A stretch of 50,813 nucleotides of DNA from an uncultured Oscillospiraceae bacterium (GTDB taxonomy: Bacteria; Bacillota; Clostridia; Oscillospirales; Acutalibacteraceae): positions 1-50,813 of the forward strand of contig CABQLY010000016.1 in assembly GCA_902465155.1 (NCBI GenBank), read 5' to 3'. Every line of letters begins with the position of its first letter. Within the stretch, counting starts at the first letter, position 1. Below are positions 1-8,071 of the stretch, in pieces. A model generated the notes under the pieces. It had not been told where the DNA came from and did no database searches. It was given only the letters and a program-made list of their open reading frames with translations. A program made the position numbers and the translations under genes.

Positions 1-1
1 A

Positions 2-88
2 GAGGTGCTTGACATTGTAACGCCGGAAAAGCTAACGGAAATTGACCGTTTGCTGTTAAAACAGCTTTGTGTTGAGGGGACTGTTTAA
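2..88 (+). CDS. C-terminal end of an unidentified protein (5' end outside window)
   Basis: An open frame enters from the window edge and ends at TAA 86-88, giving 28 residues that begin EVLDIVTPEKLTEIDRLL. The fragment is acidic/amphipathic and has no recognisable domain. It lies upstream of the small protein and recombinase, so it is probably cargo or accessory DNA of the same integrated element. Too short to identify. Confidence 0.4.
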   Translation, partial: EVLDIVTPEKLTEIDRLLLKQLCVEGTV

Positions 89-98
89 TGGTTTTAAT

Positions 99-123
99 CT
101 GTCGGCGGGTTTACCGCCGACAG
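99..123. other. Perfect 10-bp hairpin after the partial gene
   Basis: CTGTCGGCGG (99-108) and CCGCCGACAG (114-123) form a perfect 10-bp stem with a 5-base loop, 11 bases downstream of the stop at 88. There is no T-tract on either strand, so it is not a classical intrinsic terminator. It may stabilise the 3' end of the upstream transcript. The ATG frame that starts at 88 and runs through it encodes a basic, low-complexity sequence and is not treated as a gene. Confidence 0.4.
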
Positions 124-229
124 ATAAGACAAAACCTAAAACTTAGAGCTCATGCGTTTTGGCATAGAGGACAAGACGCAGATCATATTTATTTAAAGAA
201 AAAATTGCAAAAGGAAGGTGACGGGCAGC

Positions 230-397
230 TTGACAAATTACACAACAAAAACTGTTCAGCAGAAAATTGGCGGCCAAATGATGAACATTACAAATTTAAC
301 GCCCGAATTTTCTGCAAACGAAAAAAGAGAACTAAAACAAAAAATAGAAGAAAAGCTTTATGATGTTTTCTCAAAATATATACCCCGCGAACATTGA
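230..397 (+). CDS. Small transposon-type protein (TnpW-like), 55 aa
   Basis: A 55-residue frame starts at TTG 230, 11 bases after AAGGAAGG (211-218), and ends at TGA 395-397. A GTG at 218 would overlap the ribosome binding site, so TTG is preferred. The protein contains a KIGG motif near residue 12 and a charged amphipathic helix (NEKRELKQKIEEKL) towards the end. Small proteins with an IGG motif and a helical tail sit just upstream of Tn4451-type large serine recombinases (TnpW family), and the recombinase starts 72 bases downstream here. The family link is from memory of that pattern, and the molecular role is unknown. Another frame covering 88-363 overlaps it and is judged spurious. Confidence 0.5.
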   Translation: MTNYTTKTVQQKIGGQMMNITNLTPEFSANEKRELKQKIEEKLYDVFSKYIPREH

Positions 398-469
398 AAA
401 GAACAAATTGTTACGGTATCATGTGTATGTCAGCAGCTCCGCCTCTTTTTGCAGAGAAGGGAGTACAAA

Positions 470-1978
470 TTGAACCATTACGACGCCATTTATGCAAGAC
501 AATCGGTTGACAGAATAGACAGCATTTCGGTAGAAAGTCAGGTTGAGTTTTGCAAAAAGGAAGCAATAGGCCAGAATTTTAAGGTGTATACAGACAAAGG
601 CTACAGCGGCAAAAACATGGAGCGCCCTGCGTTTCAGCAGCTGCTGCAGGATATAAAGGCAGGCAAAATTGGTAAGGTAATTGTTTATCGGCTTGACAGA
701 ATTAGCCGTTCCGTACTTGATTTTGCAAATTTAATTGAAGTATTTCAAAAAAACAGCGTTGATTTTGTAAGCACCATGGAAAAATTTGATACCGGTGCAC
801 CCATTGGCAAGGCTATGCTGATGATCGTCATGATTTTTGCACAGCTGGAGCGTGAAACCATTCAGCAACGCGTTGTGGACGCTTATTCCTCCCGCAGCAA
901 ACGCGGGTTTTATATGGGCGGTCGGGTTCCCTTTGGCTTTGATTTAAAAGAAACGCAGATTGACGGCATACGCACTAAAATGTATGCGCCTGTTAATTCT
1001 GAAGCAAAAATTGTAAGACAGATTTTTTTGCTTTATTCTGAGCCGCAAACCTCTTTGGGTGATGTTGTGCGCTATTTGGAAACACACGGTATAAAAAAAC
1101 GCGATGGCAAGCTTTTTAACCGGAGCAGACTGCGCGACTTGATTATTAACCCTGTATATGTTAGGGCCGATGATAGACTTTATGATTTTTTTAAAGCCCA
1201 AGGCGCCGATATTGCCAACACCCCTGAGGATTTTATAGGCACAAATGGGGCCTATTTATATTCCGGGGATAACGCAAAGCGCAAGACAGTATCGCTCAAA
1301 GGGCACACCCTTGTGCTTGCGCCCCACGAGGGGTTGGTGGAGTCGGATATTTGGATAAAATGTCGCTTAAAATGCCTGAGCAACCAAAGTGTTGCAAAGC
1401 CGGTTAAAGCAAGGAACACCTGGCTTGCCGGAAAAATTAAATGTGCAAATTGCGGATACGCTCTTACCGCCAAAACATACAAATGTAAAACTAAAGCCGA
1501 TAACCGCTATTATCTTTGCAATAACAAGTACAATGCAGGCGGTTGCTCCTTTGGTTCGCTTAACGCCGATGTTGTTGATGAAATTGTATTGAAAGAAATG
1601 CAGAAAAAATTAGCGGAGTTTAAAATGCTTTCGCACCAAAAAATAGAAAGTTACAATATGCAGGTTGTAAAACAGAAAAGCCGTATAAACGCGATTGACA
1701 GGGAAATTTCTTTATTGCTTGACAAAATTACAGCAGCGAACGAAACGGTAATGAAGTACATAAACAACCGCATTGCAGAGCTTGAAGCCGAAAAAAAGGA
1801 GTTGTACTTAAAAATTACCAAGCGCAGTAATAACAGCAAAAATAGCATAGAAAAAATAAGCGATTATATGGCGCATTGGAAAGAGCTTTCAATTGGTGAT
1901 AAAATTGCGGTTGTAGACTCTTTAATTGAAAGTATTCATGCCTCAAAAAACAGGATTGAAATTAAGTGGAAAATATAA
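470..1978 (+). CDS. Large serine recombinase (integrase of the element)
   Basis: A 502-residue protein catalysing site-specific integration and excision. The N-terminal resolvase domain (about 1-145) has the catalytic serine in YARQSVD and the arginine-rich IVYRLDRISRS motif. A recombinase domain follows (about 150-260), then a zinc ribbon beginning CANCGYAL with two further cysteines, then a charged coiled coil around 400-460. The end (DKIAVVDSLIESIH... RIEIKWKI) is typical of clostridial large serine recombinases. Start: TTG 470, six bases after AAGGGAG (457-463), whereas a TTG at 449 would place that site inside the gene. Codon use is more AT-rich than the chromosome downstream, which fits an acquired element. 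It ends within ~20 bases of the presumed element boundary. Confidence 0.93.
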   Translation: MNHYDAIYARQSVDRIDSISVESQVEFCKKEAIGQNFKVYTDKGYSGKNMERPAFQQLLQDIKAGKIGKVIVYRLDRISRSVLDFANLIEVFQKNSVDFVSTMEKFDTGAPIGKAMLMIVMIFAQLERETIQQRVVDAYSSRSKRGFYMGGRVPFGFDLKETQIDGIRTKMYAPVNSEAKIVRQIFLLYSEPQTSLGDVVRYLETHGIKKRDGKLFNRSRLRDLIINPVYVRADDRLYDFFKAQGADIANTPEDFIGTNGAYLYSGDNAKRKTVSLKGHTLVLAPHEGLVESDIWIKCRLKCLSNQSVAKPVKARNTWLAGKIKCANCGYALTAKTYKCKTKADNRYYLCNNKYNAGGCSFGSLNADVVDEIVLKEMQKKLAEFKMLSHQKIESYNMQVVKQKSRINAIDREISLLLDKITAANETVMKYINNRIAELEAEKKELYLKITKRSNNSKNSIEKISDYMAHWKELSIGDKIAVVDSLIESIHASKNRIEIKWKI

Positions 1979-1991
1979 ATCTTTTATTGCA

Positions 1992-2093
1992 AATTCATTC
2001 TATGCTGATGGTTTTGGCGAAGGGCTGCGGCTGGCAACCGACCGCCTGAACAGCAAAAACTTTTACGCCTTTAACCCGGAATTTGACCGGTAA
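1992..2093 (+). pseudogene. 3' remnant of a host gene interrupted by the element
   Basis: Right after the recombinase, an open frame without its own start or ribosome binding site encodes NSFYADGFGEGLRLATDR and continues to the residues AFNPEFDR before TAA 2091-2093. It is followed directly by a strong terminator at 2100. It reads like the genuine C-terminus of a host protein, with TTT/GCC/AAC codon use matching the chromosome and not the element. The 5' portion should lie on the far side of the element, outside the window. I do not recognise the protein. Confidence 0.55.
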
Positions 2094-2099
2094 ACAATT

Positions 2100-2145
2100 G
2101 GCCCCCGGCGCAGCCTTTGGTTGCGCCGGGGGCCGCTGCTGTTTT
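2100..2145 (+). terminator. Strong intrinsic terminator of the interrupted gene
   Basis: GGCCCCCGGCGCA (2100-2112) pairs perfectly with TGCGCCGGGGGCC (2122-2134) around a 9-base loop, followed by GCTGCTGTTTT. It starts seven bases after the TAA of the truncated host gene, which supports that fragment being the real 3' end of a transcribed gene. Confidence 0.85.
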
Positions 2146-2367
2146 AAAAAGCAAAGCAGCTGCAAACCGCAATAAACAAAAAATTTTGCACGAAAGCAAA
2201 GCGTTTAAAACTGCGGCTTTAAACGGGCGGCAACCGTTTTTTAGGGCCGCTGCGGCTTTTGGGATGTGGCATCCGCGGCTTGTGGTTTTACCCCCCCAAA
2301 AAAACGGCCTTCATTTAGCAGCTCCGCTGCCGTACTACCGTAGCCCCTTTGCTTTTGGCTAATTTGG

Positions 2368-3563
2368 TTATTGCTGCAAGGCAAGCAGCTTTTTGCAGCT
2401 TAAATCTATACCCAGTGCGCCCAGCGGCGCGGTAAAAAGAATTCCCAGCACGGCAACCGAAAGCACAATGCCCCCGCAGGAAAGCCCCATTGAAAGCGGC
2501 ACAGAGCCAATGGCCGCCTGCACCGTTGCTTTGGGTAAATACGCAATAACGCAAAACAGCCGCTCCTTGGCATTCAGCGGCGTTTTTATAAGGCAAACCG
2601 CTACGCCAACCGCGCGAAAGGCAAGCGCAATAGCTATTATGAAAACAGCTCCAACGCCGGCACAAAGCGCATAGCGAACATCTACCGCCGCCCCAACCAG
2701 CACAAACAAAATAACTTCGGCGGCAAGCCACAGCTTGCCAAATTTTTGGGAAAGCCGGTTGGTTACACAGTTGGCACTTTTAATTTTTAAAATGCACGCC
2801 ATGCTAACCACAGCCAGCAGCCCCGACACGGCAACCCACCGTTTTACCCACGCCTCTATTGCCGTTAAGAAAAACGCCACGCCAAGCAAAATAATTACCT
2901 TTACACTGTTGCGCACCGAATGACCAACTGCGTAGGCTTTTTTAAAAAAACCGGCCAGCAGCCAACCGCAGGCTGCACCAACAGCAACGCCAAGCAGAAC
3001 AGAAACCGGAATATTTATAAAGTTAAGAAGCTTTACCTTTCCACCCTGCGCCATGCCAACAAAGGTGGTAAACAGCACAATAACAAAAATATCATCGCAG
3101 GAGGCGCCCGCCATAATCATTTGCGGAATACTTTTTTTCGTGCCGCGTTTTTCCTGCATTAGCTGTAACATTCTTGGTACCACAACAGCGGGCGAAACGG
3201 CACCCAGCACGGCGCCCATTACCGCGGCCTCCATGCGGGAAACGCCCAAAAGCAGCGGTGCAAACAATACATAGCCCAAGATTTCAAAGCTTGCCGGAAC
3301 AAAGGAAAGGAGCACTGCCGGCCTACCTTTTTAAGGTCGGCCAAATTAAGAGAGAGCCCGGCTTTTATTAAAATAATAATCAACGCCATTTGCCGCAGCT
3401 CTGCCGAAACGCCCAAAATTTGCGGGTCGAGCAGGTCCAACGCAAAGGGACCCAGCAGGATTCCGGCAACGATCATACCAACCATTTTTGGCAGGCGGAT
3501 TTTTTGACAGATTGCCGCGAAAGAAAGACCAACCAAAAAAATAAGCGATAGGGATGTTAACAT
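2368..3563 (-). pseudogene. Cation/proton antiporter (CPA2 family), frameshifted
   Basis: The combined product would be about 400 residues, the usual length of CPA2-type Na+/H+ exchangers. It has the repeated hydrophobic helices and motifs such as SPAVVVPRML and GASCDDIFVIVLF of that family. The start at 3563 lies eight bases after GGAGG; an upstream in-frame start at 3581 precedes that site and is disfavoured. The frame breaks at about 3315-3318: the first part reads ADLKKVGR then leaves frame, and the second part resumes as VLLSFVPASFEILG in the next frame. The local sequence GGCCGGCAGTG would be in frame as GGCCGGCCGGCAGTG (G-R-P-A-V, as usual in this family), so loss of one CCGG unit explains it. 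A fluoride riboswitch precedes the gene, so its role was probably cation/proton balance under fluoride stress. It is broken unless this is a sequencing error. Confidence 0.85.
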
Positions 3564-3584
3564 AAAAAATTCCTCCAACAACGC

Positions 3585-3676
3585 AAAAAGCTGACGCCCT
3601 CTGCACCTAAAATGCAGAAGTCATCAGCTTACAATAGCGGTTTCGGCATACGCCGCGGGAGGACTTCATTCCCTAC
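3585..3676 (-). promoter_or_regulatory. Fluoride riboswitch (crcB motif) with overlapping terminator
   Basis: On the minus strand the leader reads GGGAATGAAGTCCTCCC, a small extra hairpin (CGGCGTATGCCG), AAACCGCTATTG, then AGCTGATGACTTCTGC. These are the conserved blocks of the fluoride aptamer. GAAGTC (complement of 3662-3667) is perfectly complementary to GACTTC (complement of 3617-3622), which forms the pseudoknot. The 3' aptamer strand AGCTGATGACTTCTGCA can instead pair with TGCAGAGGGCGTCAGCT, followed by TTTTT, giving an intrinsic terminator. Fluoride binding should block the terminator and switch on the downstream antiporter. Fluoride riboswitches are known upstream of CrcB/Fluc, CLC-F and Na+/H+ antiporter genes. 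Confidence 0.88.
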
Positions 3677-3682
3677 ATTGTT

Positions 3683-3711
3683 ATTATAACACAAAGCCTT
3701 TAAAAAAGCAA
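3683..3711 (-). promoter_or_regulatory. Promoter of the fluoride riboswitch-antiporter transcript
   Basis: TTGCTT (complement of 3706-3711), 17 bases, TATAAT (complement of 3683-3688). The predicted transcription start near 3676 is exactly at the 5' edge of the riboswitch aptamer. Confidence 0.8.
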
Positions 3712-3794
3712 GGGCGGTATAGGGGGTGCCGGTTTGTACCCCCTGCCAAAAACATTCCCTTACCTGCGGGTACTAAAACCGGCGGGCTTTGGGG

Positions 3795-5030
3795 TTAAAG
3801 CTTGGCTAACAGCTCAGCCTTTTTGGTGCTAAATTCCTCCTCGGAAAGAATGCCGGCCTCTTTTAATTTGTTCAGCTTTTCAAGCTGCGCAAGGGGGTCG
3901 TCGGCCGCCGGTGCAGCCTGCTGCACCACAACGGGGGTTTTGTCCTTTTCCTTTATGCTGCGCCTACATTCACGGTAAACCTTAACGGCTTTTTCGGCCT
4001 CGTAGGTGTAAAGGGTTTTTAGCGTTTCCTTGGCGCCGGCAACCGAAACCTCAAGGTCATAAAGGCTTAAGGCGGCCGTTAGCGCTAAATCTAACAACCC
4101 GTTGGTGTTTTACAGCGTTGCCATAGAGGTAACATCCTCGTAATAAAACTGCTTAACATTTTTGGTTAGCCCAAAGGCCTCGCGGTCTAACACCACCATT
4201 TGCTTGTCGGTGCAAACAACAAAGTCTTTCGCGGTTAACGAATCGCAGCCCCATGCAAAATAAAGCAGCAGTTCATCCTCGTAGGCGTATTCCCGAACAA
4301 TGGCCAAAATTTTATCGCCAATTTAATTTTTAATCAGCGCGTCAATCTGCTCGTTGGTAATGGTAAAATCGCGGTTTTTAATGCGCGTAAAATAATCGGT
4401 AAAGGCCTCAATGTCCAGCTCAAACCCGTAATTGGTGTTTAACAGTTCCACGCCGTTGCATTTAAAAATGTAGCTTTCGTTGTTGTTTTCGTAGGTTAGG
4501 GTATCAATTTTTTCAAGCGGCACGGCGCCAATGCTAAAAAAGCCGCCCTCCTCATTGTACGCCTTTTTAAAATAAAGCGCCTTGGTAGAAAGAAAAACCT
4601 TTTGCTGGCCCTTGCCCAATATCATAAAAACCGGCGTTTCGCTTTCGGCGTTGTAATTGGCAAAATCCTTTTGGGCATACTTGTTTATTTTTTTATCCAG
4701 CGGATGATAAATTAACTTACTGGCGGAAACGCTGTGCGCCGGCAGGTAAAGCTTATCGTAATAATCGGCCGTAAAGGCTAAAAGCTCGCGGCTTTCAAAG
4801 GCAAAGGCGCCGCCCCCGGCCGCTGCAATGCTTTGGGCAATCTTGCTGGCTTTAGCGTCGGCCTTGGCCTGGTTTTCGGCACGCAGGCGCTCCTTTTCCG
4901 CCTTGTCGCTATCCATTTGCTGCTTTTTTTCGCTGTACTTAGCTTTAGCCGCCTCGGCAGCGTTTTTAGCGCCGCTTGCCGCGTTGGCAGCGGTTTCCTT
5001 TGCTTTTTTTAAAAAATCGTTGAATGCCAT
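3795..5030 (-). pseudogene. PH-domain/SHOCT protein interrupted by two in-frame TAA codons
   Basis: A single frame of 412 codons runs from ATG 5030 (behind GAGGAG) to the stop at 3795. It is broken only by TAA at 4323-4325 and TAA at 4110-4112. The first part has a coiled-coil N-terminus (repeated Ala/Lys/Glu, residues ~5-70) and a globular region. The second part reads IGDKILAIVREYAYEDE through FYYEDVTSMATL, resembling a bacterial PH (YokE-like) domain. The third continues NTNGLLDLALTAA and ends in a SHOCT motif (LKEAGILSEEEF). Neither downstream segment has a ribosome binding site, and the residues read smoothly across both stops. CAA to TAA changes would explain both. The function of such PH-SHOCT proteins is unclear, probably membrane-associated. 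Three separate small genes are a less likely reading. Confidence 0.7.
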
Positions 5031-5045
5031 TTTTCTGCTCCTCTT

Positions 5046-5294
5046 TTAATAAAATATTGCAATAATAATGAACCCTAAAACCGCTACCACCGAAATGGAG
5101 CTGCCAAAGTGCTCTCTAAAAGCGTCTTTTACAAAATCCTCAAAAATCGGCTTTTCTTTACCATAAAACTGAATCAGGTCTATTACCCCCATTACGGCTC
5201 CGGCAATTAAAATGGCAAACGGCAGTACCGTTAAATCAAAAATAAAGAAAAGCAGGTAGCTTACAATGGTACAAATAAGCGCAATGAAGCTCAT
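5046..5294 (-). CDS. Small hydrophobic membrane protein, 82 aa
   Basis: An 82-residue protein with two N-terminal hydrophobic helices (about residues 3-20 and 24-44), a charged middle (FYGKEKPIFEDFVKDAFREHF) and a C-terminal helix. ATG 5294 lies seven bases after GGGGGAGG. It ends 15 bases before the PH-SHOCT gene and is clearly co-transcribed with it, so it may be the membrane partner of that protein. I do not recognise a family. It is intact although its downstream partner is broken. Confidence 0.7.
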   Translation of the reverse strand: MSFIALICTIVSYLLFFIFDLTVLPFAILIAGAVMGVIDLIQFYGKEKPIFEDFVKDAFREHFGSSISVVAVLGFIIIAIFY

Positions 5295-5366
5295 TTAAAA
5301 CACCTCCCCCGTTACAATTTTCCCTTATATTTTCATCCGGCCGCAAACATAAAGCGTTTTTACCTT

Positions 5367-6419
5367 TTAACCGGCCGGCGGAATATACACGCCGTCGGTA
5401 AAAAAGTAGCTTGCCGGCAGGGTAATAACCGCGGCGGTGTAAGGGTTTACAATAAAGAACAAAACCGATTCGTAATTTTCTACAATATCGGTTAAATACA
5501 AATACTCGTTTGAAACGGAGCGCAGCCCCGTAACGGTGGGGTAATGGTTTTGAATAAGCACCTCGTTTACCTTGTAAACGGCCGCCTCCTTAGAAATGGC
5601 TACCGTATCGGCCCGGGCGGCCGCCGAAATTTGCCGGTAATAGGGGTAAACCAGCGCGTCAATGCCGTTGTTGATACGAATACGCGAGGTTTTATTTACA
5701 TAGTTTTCCTGTAAATATTGGAGCGTAAACGGATAACTACACTCGCTGGTGTTGGGATATTTTTTTTGGAACATTGCCAAATAGTTTTGCGCCAGCCAGT
5801 ATTCGCGTTTTTGAATGAATTTTGGCACCTTTTCTTTTATGCCGGCTACCACGCTGGCGTTAAACTTTTTTACGGCCGCCTCTTTTTTGCCGGTGGCAAA
5901 CAGGTTTTCAATTTCGCCTAAATCGTTTAAATATTGGTAGGTGGTGTACTTCTGCTCGTACCACGAGGGCTCCTCGCCTGCCTCCTCCAAGCCAAAGCTT
6001 TCCGCGCTGCTTTCGGCCGTTGCCAACGGCTGCGATGAGGCCGCTTTTATTTGGTTGTACTCGCTTTCCGAAATTCGGGTCAGCTCGGCGCCGGAGCTGT
6101 TATACACCTTGCCGGAACTGTTTATTACAACCTCTATTCGCGGGTAAGCGTCCCGGTAAAAAATAAAGCTGAGTTTGGCCTTAGAGTTTTCCTGCAGTTC
6201 TAATTCGGTTTCAATAATTTCCCCCTCCCGCAGCACCTCGCCGGTGGTTTTGCTTTTTTCCTCACAGCTTTTTGGGCTAATTTTAAGGTAGGTTTCATTC
6301 GTTTCGTAGCAGCCGCACGCTGCGGCTATGTAATCGTCCCGCGTTTTTTCTTTACAGCCGCAAAGCAACAAGGCAGCCGTAACCGCAACGCAAAGCGCAA
6401 GGCTAATTTGCTTTTTCAT
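5367..6419 (-). CDS. Secreted lipoprotein of unknown function, 350 aa
   Basis: The N-terminus has a lipoprotein signal peptide (MKKQISLALCVAVTAA followed by a lipobox LLCGC), so the protein should be attached to the outer face of the membrane at the cysteine near residue 22. The mature region is acidic and mixed alpha/beta with no domain I recognise. The part around 60-130 looks like a beta-rich module, and the part from 170 on is helical (repeated Tyr/Lys/Gln, QKREYWLAQNYLAMFQKKYP). ATG 6419 follows GAGGAG, which overlaps the end of the upstream Mor-like regulator gene, so the two are co-transcribed and translationally close. Function unknown. Confidence 0.75.
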   Translation of the reverse strand: MKKQISLALCVAVTAALLLCGCKEKTRDDYIAAACGCYETNETYLKISPKSCEEKSKTTGEVLREGEIIETELELQENSKAKLSFIFYRDAYPRIEVVINSSGKVYNSSGAELTRISESEYNQIKAASSQPLATAESSAESFGLEEAGEEPSWYEQKYTTYQYLNDLGEIENLFATGKKEAAVKKFNASVVAGIKEKVPKFIQKREYWLAQNYLAMFQKKYPNTSECSYPFTLQYLQENYVNKTSRIRINNGIDALVYPYYRQISAAARADTVAISKEAAVYKVNEVLIQNHYPTVTGLRSVSNEYLYLTDIVENYESVLFFIVNPYTAAVITLPASYFFTDGVYIPPAG

Positions 6420-6422
6420 TTT

Positions 6423-6704
6423 TTACTCCTCTTTATCTATATGCTCTTTTAAAATTTTTCGGATCCACTTTTCGGTGTAGCCGTATTTGGTAGCCAGCTG
6501 CCGAATGTTGTGGCCGTTATATTCCTCAACAATTTGGCTTAAAATAAAATCGCGGCTAAACAATTCAACCGGAAAAAACATGGTTGTTCCGCGGTATTTT
6601 GAGTGGATTTTCAGCACAGCCTCTATGCCAATTACGCTGGCCAGCTCACTGTATGCGCCGTTTAAATATTCACCCCTTATTTTTGCCTTGTCAATTGTTG
6701 GCAT
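6423..6704 (-). CDS. Mor-type transcriptional activator-like protein, 93 aa
   Basis: A 93-residue DNA-binding protein. It resembles the Mor/C family (middle-operon activator of phage Mu and its chromosomal relatives): an N-terminal dimerisation part with the IGIEAVLKIHSKYRG...FFP pattern, and a C-terminal helix-turn-helix (NIRQLATKYGYTEKWIRKIL). The start at 6704 is five bases after GAGGTG; an upstream ATG at 6719 lies before that site. Family members outside phages are common in Clostridia. Here it is followed by a lipoprotein gene in the same transcript, so it may regulate that gene or itself. No phage structural genes lie nearby. Confidence 0.8.
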   Translation of the reverse strand: MPTIDKAKIRGEYLNGAYSELASVIGIEAVLKIHSKYRGTTMFFPVELFSRDFILSQIVEEYNGHNIRQLATKYGYTEKWIRKILKEHIDKEE

Positions 6705-6739
6705 TTTTTCACCTCGCATTTTTTCGCCCCTTTACCGTT

Positions 6740-6768
6740 ATTATATCACCGCGTTTTGGAACTGTATA
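6740..6768 (-). promoter_or_regulatory. Promoter of the mor-like/lipoprotein transcript
   Basis: TATACA (complement of 6763-6768), 17 bases, TATAAT (complement of 6740-6745), about 36 bases upstream of the start codon at 6704. Confidence 0.65.
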
Positions 6769-6889
6769 GAGGCGCAGCGCACGGGAACTCTTTCTACTAA
6801 AATTCGTTAAATTCCGCCTGCTGCACGGGCATTTTAGAGTTTATAAACGCCGCAAAAGGGTAAAATTACAAAAAAGGTGACGGTAACGG

Positions 6890-6918
6890 TAGACTTTTAA
6901 AAAAATATATGTTACAAT
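6890..6918 (+). promoter_or_regulatory. Promoter of the winged-helix regulator
   Basis: TAGACT 6890-6895, 17-base AT-rich spacer, TACAAT 6913-6918, followed by GGGGATG and ATG 6961. Confidence 0.65.
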
Positions 6919-6960
6919 GATTATAGTTACTAATAAAACTAAATTTTCGGGGATGATTAC

Positions 6961-8028
6961 ATGAAAACCGTTACTTTTTGCAAAGAACCGGGGCGCCTGA
7001 ATGACTTATTTTTTCTGTTTATTGTACATTACAACAAAACTTACTGCCTAAATGAGTTTGCAATTCCCACTAAAAATTCAGAAGACACCGCCTATTTAAA
7101 AAACCTATTATCGGATTTTTCGCCCATACCGGATAATTTGCGCATTTATTTTGATTTAAGCACCCGAAAGCTAAGCTTTATGACGCATTATTACCACAAC
7201 CCGTTTGTGGTGCGCTGCTTTGACGGCGACTACCGGTTTCAAGAGCTGCAGCAGGAAATTTCTAACCAGGAGCAGGTTGGTAAAAATTTAGCCGACTACT
7301 ATTTTAGAGATGACGCCCCGCGCATTTTTGAAAACGGCAAGGTGAGTTTGGAAAAGCTGAACGAGGTAATGCAAACCGCCGATTTAAGCGACGCCATTAA
7401 AAACGGCCTATTCTCCTTTTACATTAACCCGGAGGAAAGCCTAAACAACCTGCTGTACGAGCTGATTACCAAAAATGTTGAGCTGAACATGAAGTACGAG
7501 GAGCAGAAAAAAACCTTGACCCTGCTGGAGCAGAATTTTGATTTAGACTATGTAACCGAAAACATGAAAAGATGTAAGGACACCAGCGTAGATATGACGG
7601 ATTTTGAAAACATTCGGGTTTCGTTTGCTCTTTTTACAAAAAACCTAATTAAGTTTAAGCTTTTAGAAAACGCCTGCGAAATTATGCTGGGTCAGGATTA
7701 CATTGATTGCTTGGAATATTTAATAAAACAAAGCAAGGCCCCGGATTTAGAAAGCTTTGGTTCAGCGGTTTCGGAGCCCAACCGGGTAAAAATTTTAAAT
7801 TATATTTTAGAATACGGCGAGGTTTCTATTCGCGAGGTAGAGCAAAAATTCGGCTTTTCCGGCACCAACACCTACTACCACCTTTCTTTAATGATAAAAT
7901 CCGGCATTTTAAAAACGCGCAACCGGGGCCGCATTGTTTTGTACAGCGTTAACACCAATTACTTTACCGCGCTGCGCTCGGCTTTGTTAAAGTACGCCGA
8001 GCCCAAACAGCCCAAGGGGCTTTTGTAA
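6961..8028 (+). CDS. Winged-helix (ArsR-like) transcriptional regulator, 355 aa
   Basis: A 355-residue protein. The last ~85 residues form an ArsR-type winged helix: EPNRVKILNYILEYGEVSIREVEQ, a recognition helix around NTYYHLSLMIKSG, and a wing LKTRNRGRIVLYSVN. The first ~270 residues are a helical and beta sensor region without a recognised motif, containing a coiled-coil segment (NMKYEEQKKTLTLLEQNF). Large regulators of this architecture are typical of Clostridia and have unknown ligands. It has its own promoter and converges on rhaA. Proximity makes rhamnose control possible, but the genes face each other and nothing else supports it. Confidence 0.75.
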   Translation: MKTVTFCKEPGRLNDLFFLFIVHYNKTYCLNEFAIPTKNSEDTAYLKNLLSDFSPIPDNLRIYFDLSTRKLSFMTHYYHNPFVVRCFDGDYRFQELQQEISNQEQVGKNLADYYFRDDAPRIFENGKVSLEKLNEVMQTADLSDAIKNGLFSFYINPEESLNNLLYELITKNVELNMKYEEQKKTLTLLEQNFDLDYVTENMKRCKDTSVDMTDFENIRVSFALFTKNLIKFKLLENACEIMLGQDYIDCLEYLIKQSKAPDLESFGSAVSEPNRVKILNYILEYGEVSIREVEQKFGFSGTNTYYHLSLMIKSGILKTRNRGRIVLYSVNTNYFTALRSALLKYAEPKQPKGLL

Positions 8029-8071
8029 AACAAAAAGCCGTAAAAATTGCTAACCTTTAAAAACGGCGCAA

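Larger units (their letters stand above)
1..1995. mobile_element. Right-hand end of an integrated element with large serine recombinase (left end outside window)
   Basis: The first ~2 kb holds the end of an unknown gene, a small transposon-type protein and a large serine recombinase that finishes at 1978. Such recombinases usually lie at one end of their element. Within about 20 bases of the recombinase stop, a different reading frame opens that encodes what looks like the C-terminal ~33 residues of an unrelated host protein (1992-2093), using the codon style of the rest of the chromosome. The element boundary (att site) therefore most likely lies between 1979 and about 2000. The exact core cannot be fixed without the other end, which is outside the window. 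Type (IME, Tn4451-like transposon or small prophage remnant) is undetermined. Confidence 0.6.

Noticed and set aside
88..363. Open frame of 91 codons in the integrated element
   Set aside because: Low-complexity basic product, no ribosome site, and overlaps a better small gene in another frame (230-397).
3795..4307. Alternative genetic code to explain the two in-frame TAA codons
   Set aside because: TAA ends many other genes here (for example rsmA, azlC and the invertase), so reassignment genome-wide is not credible.
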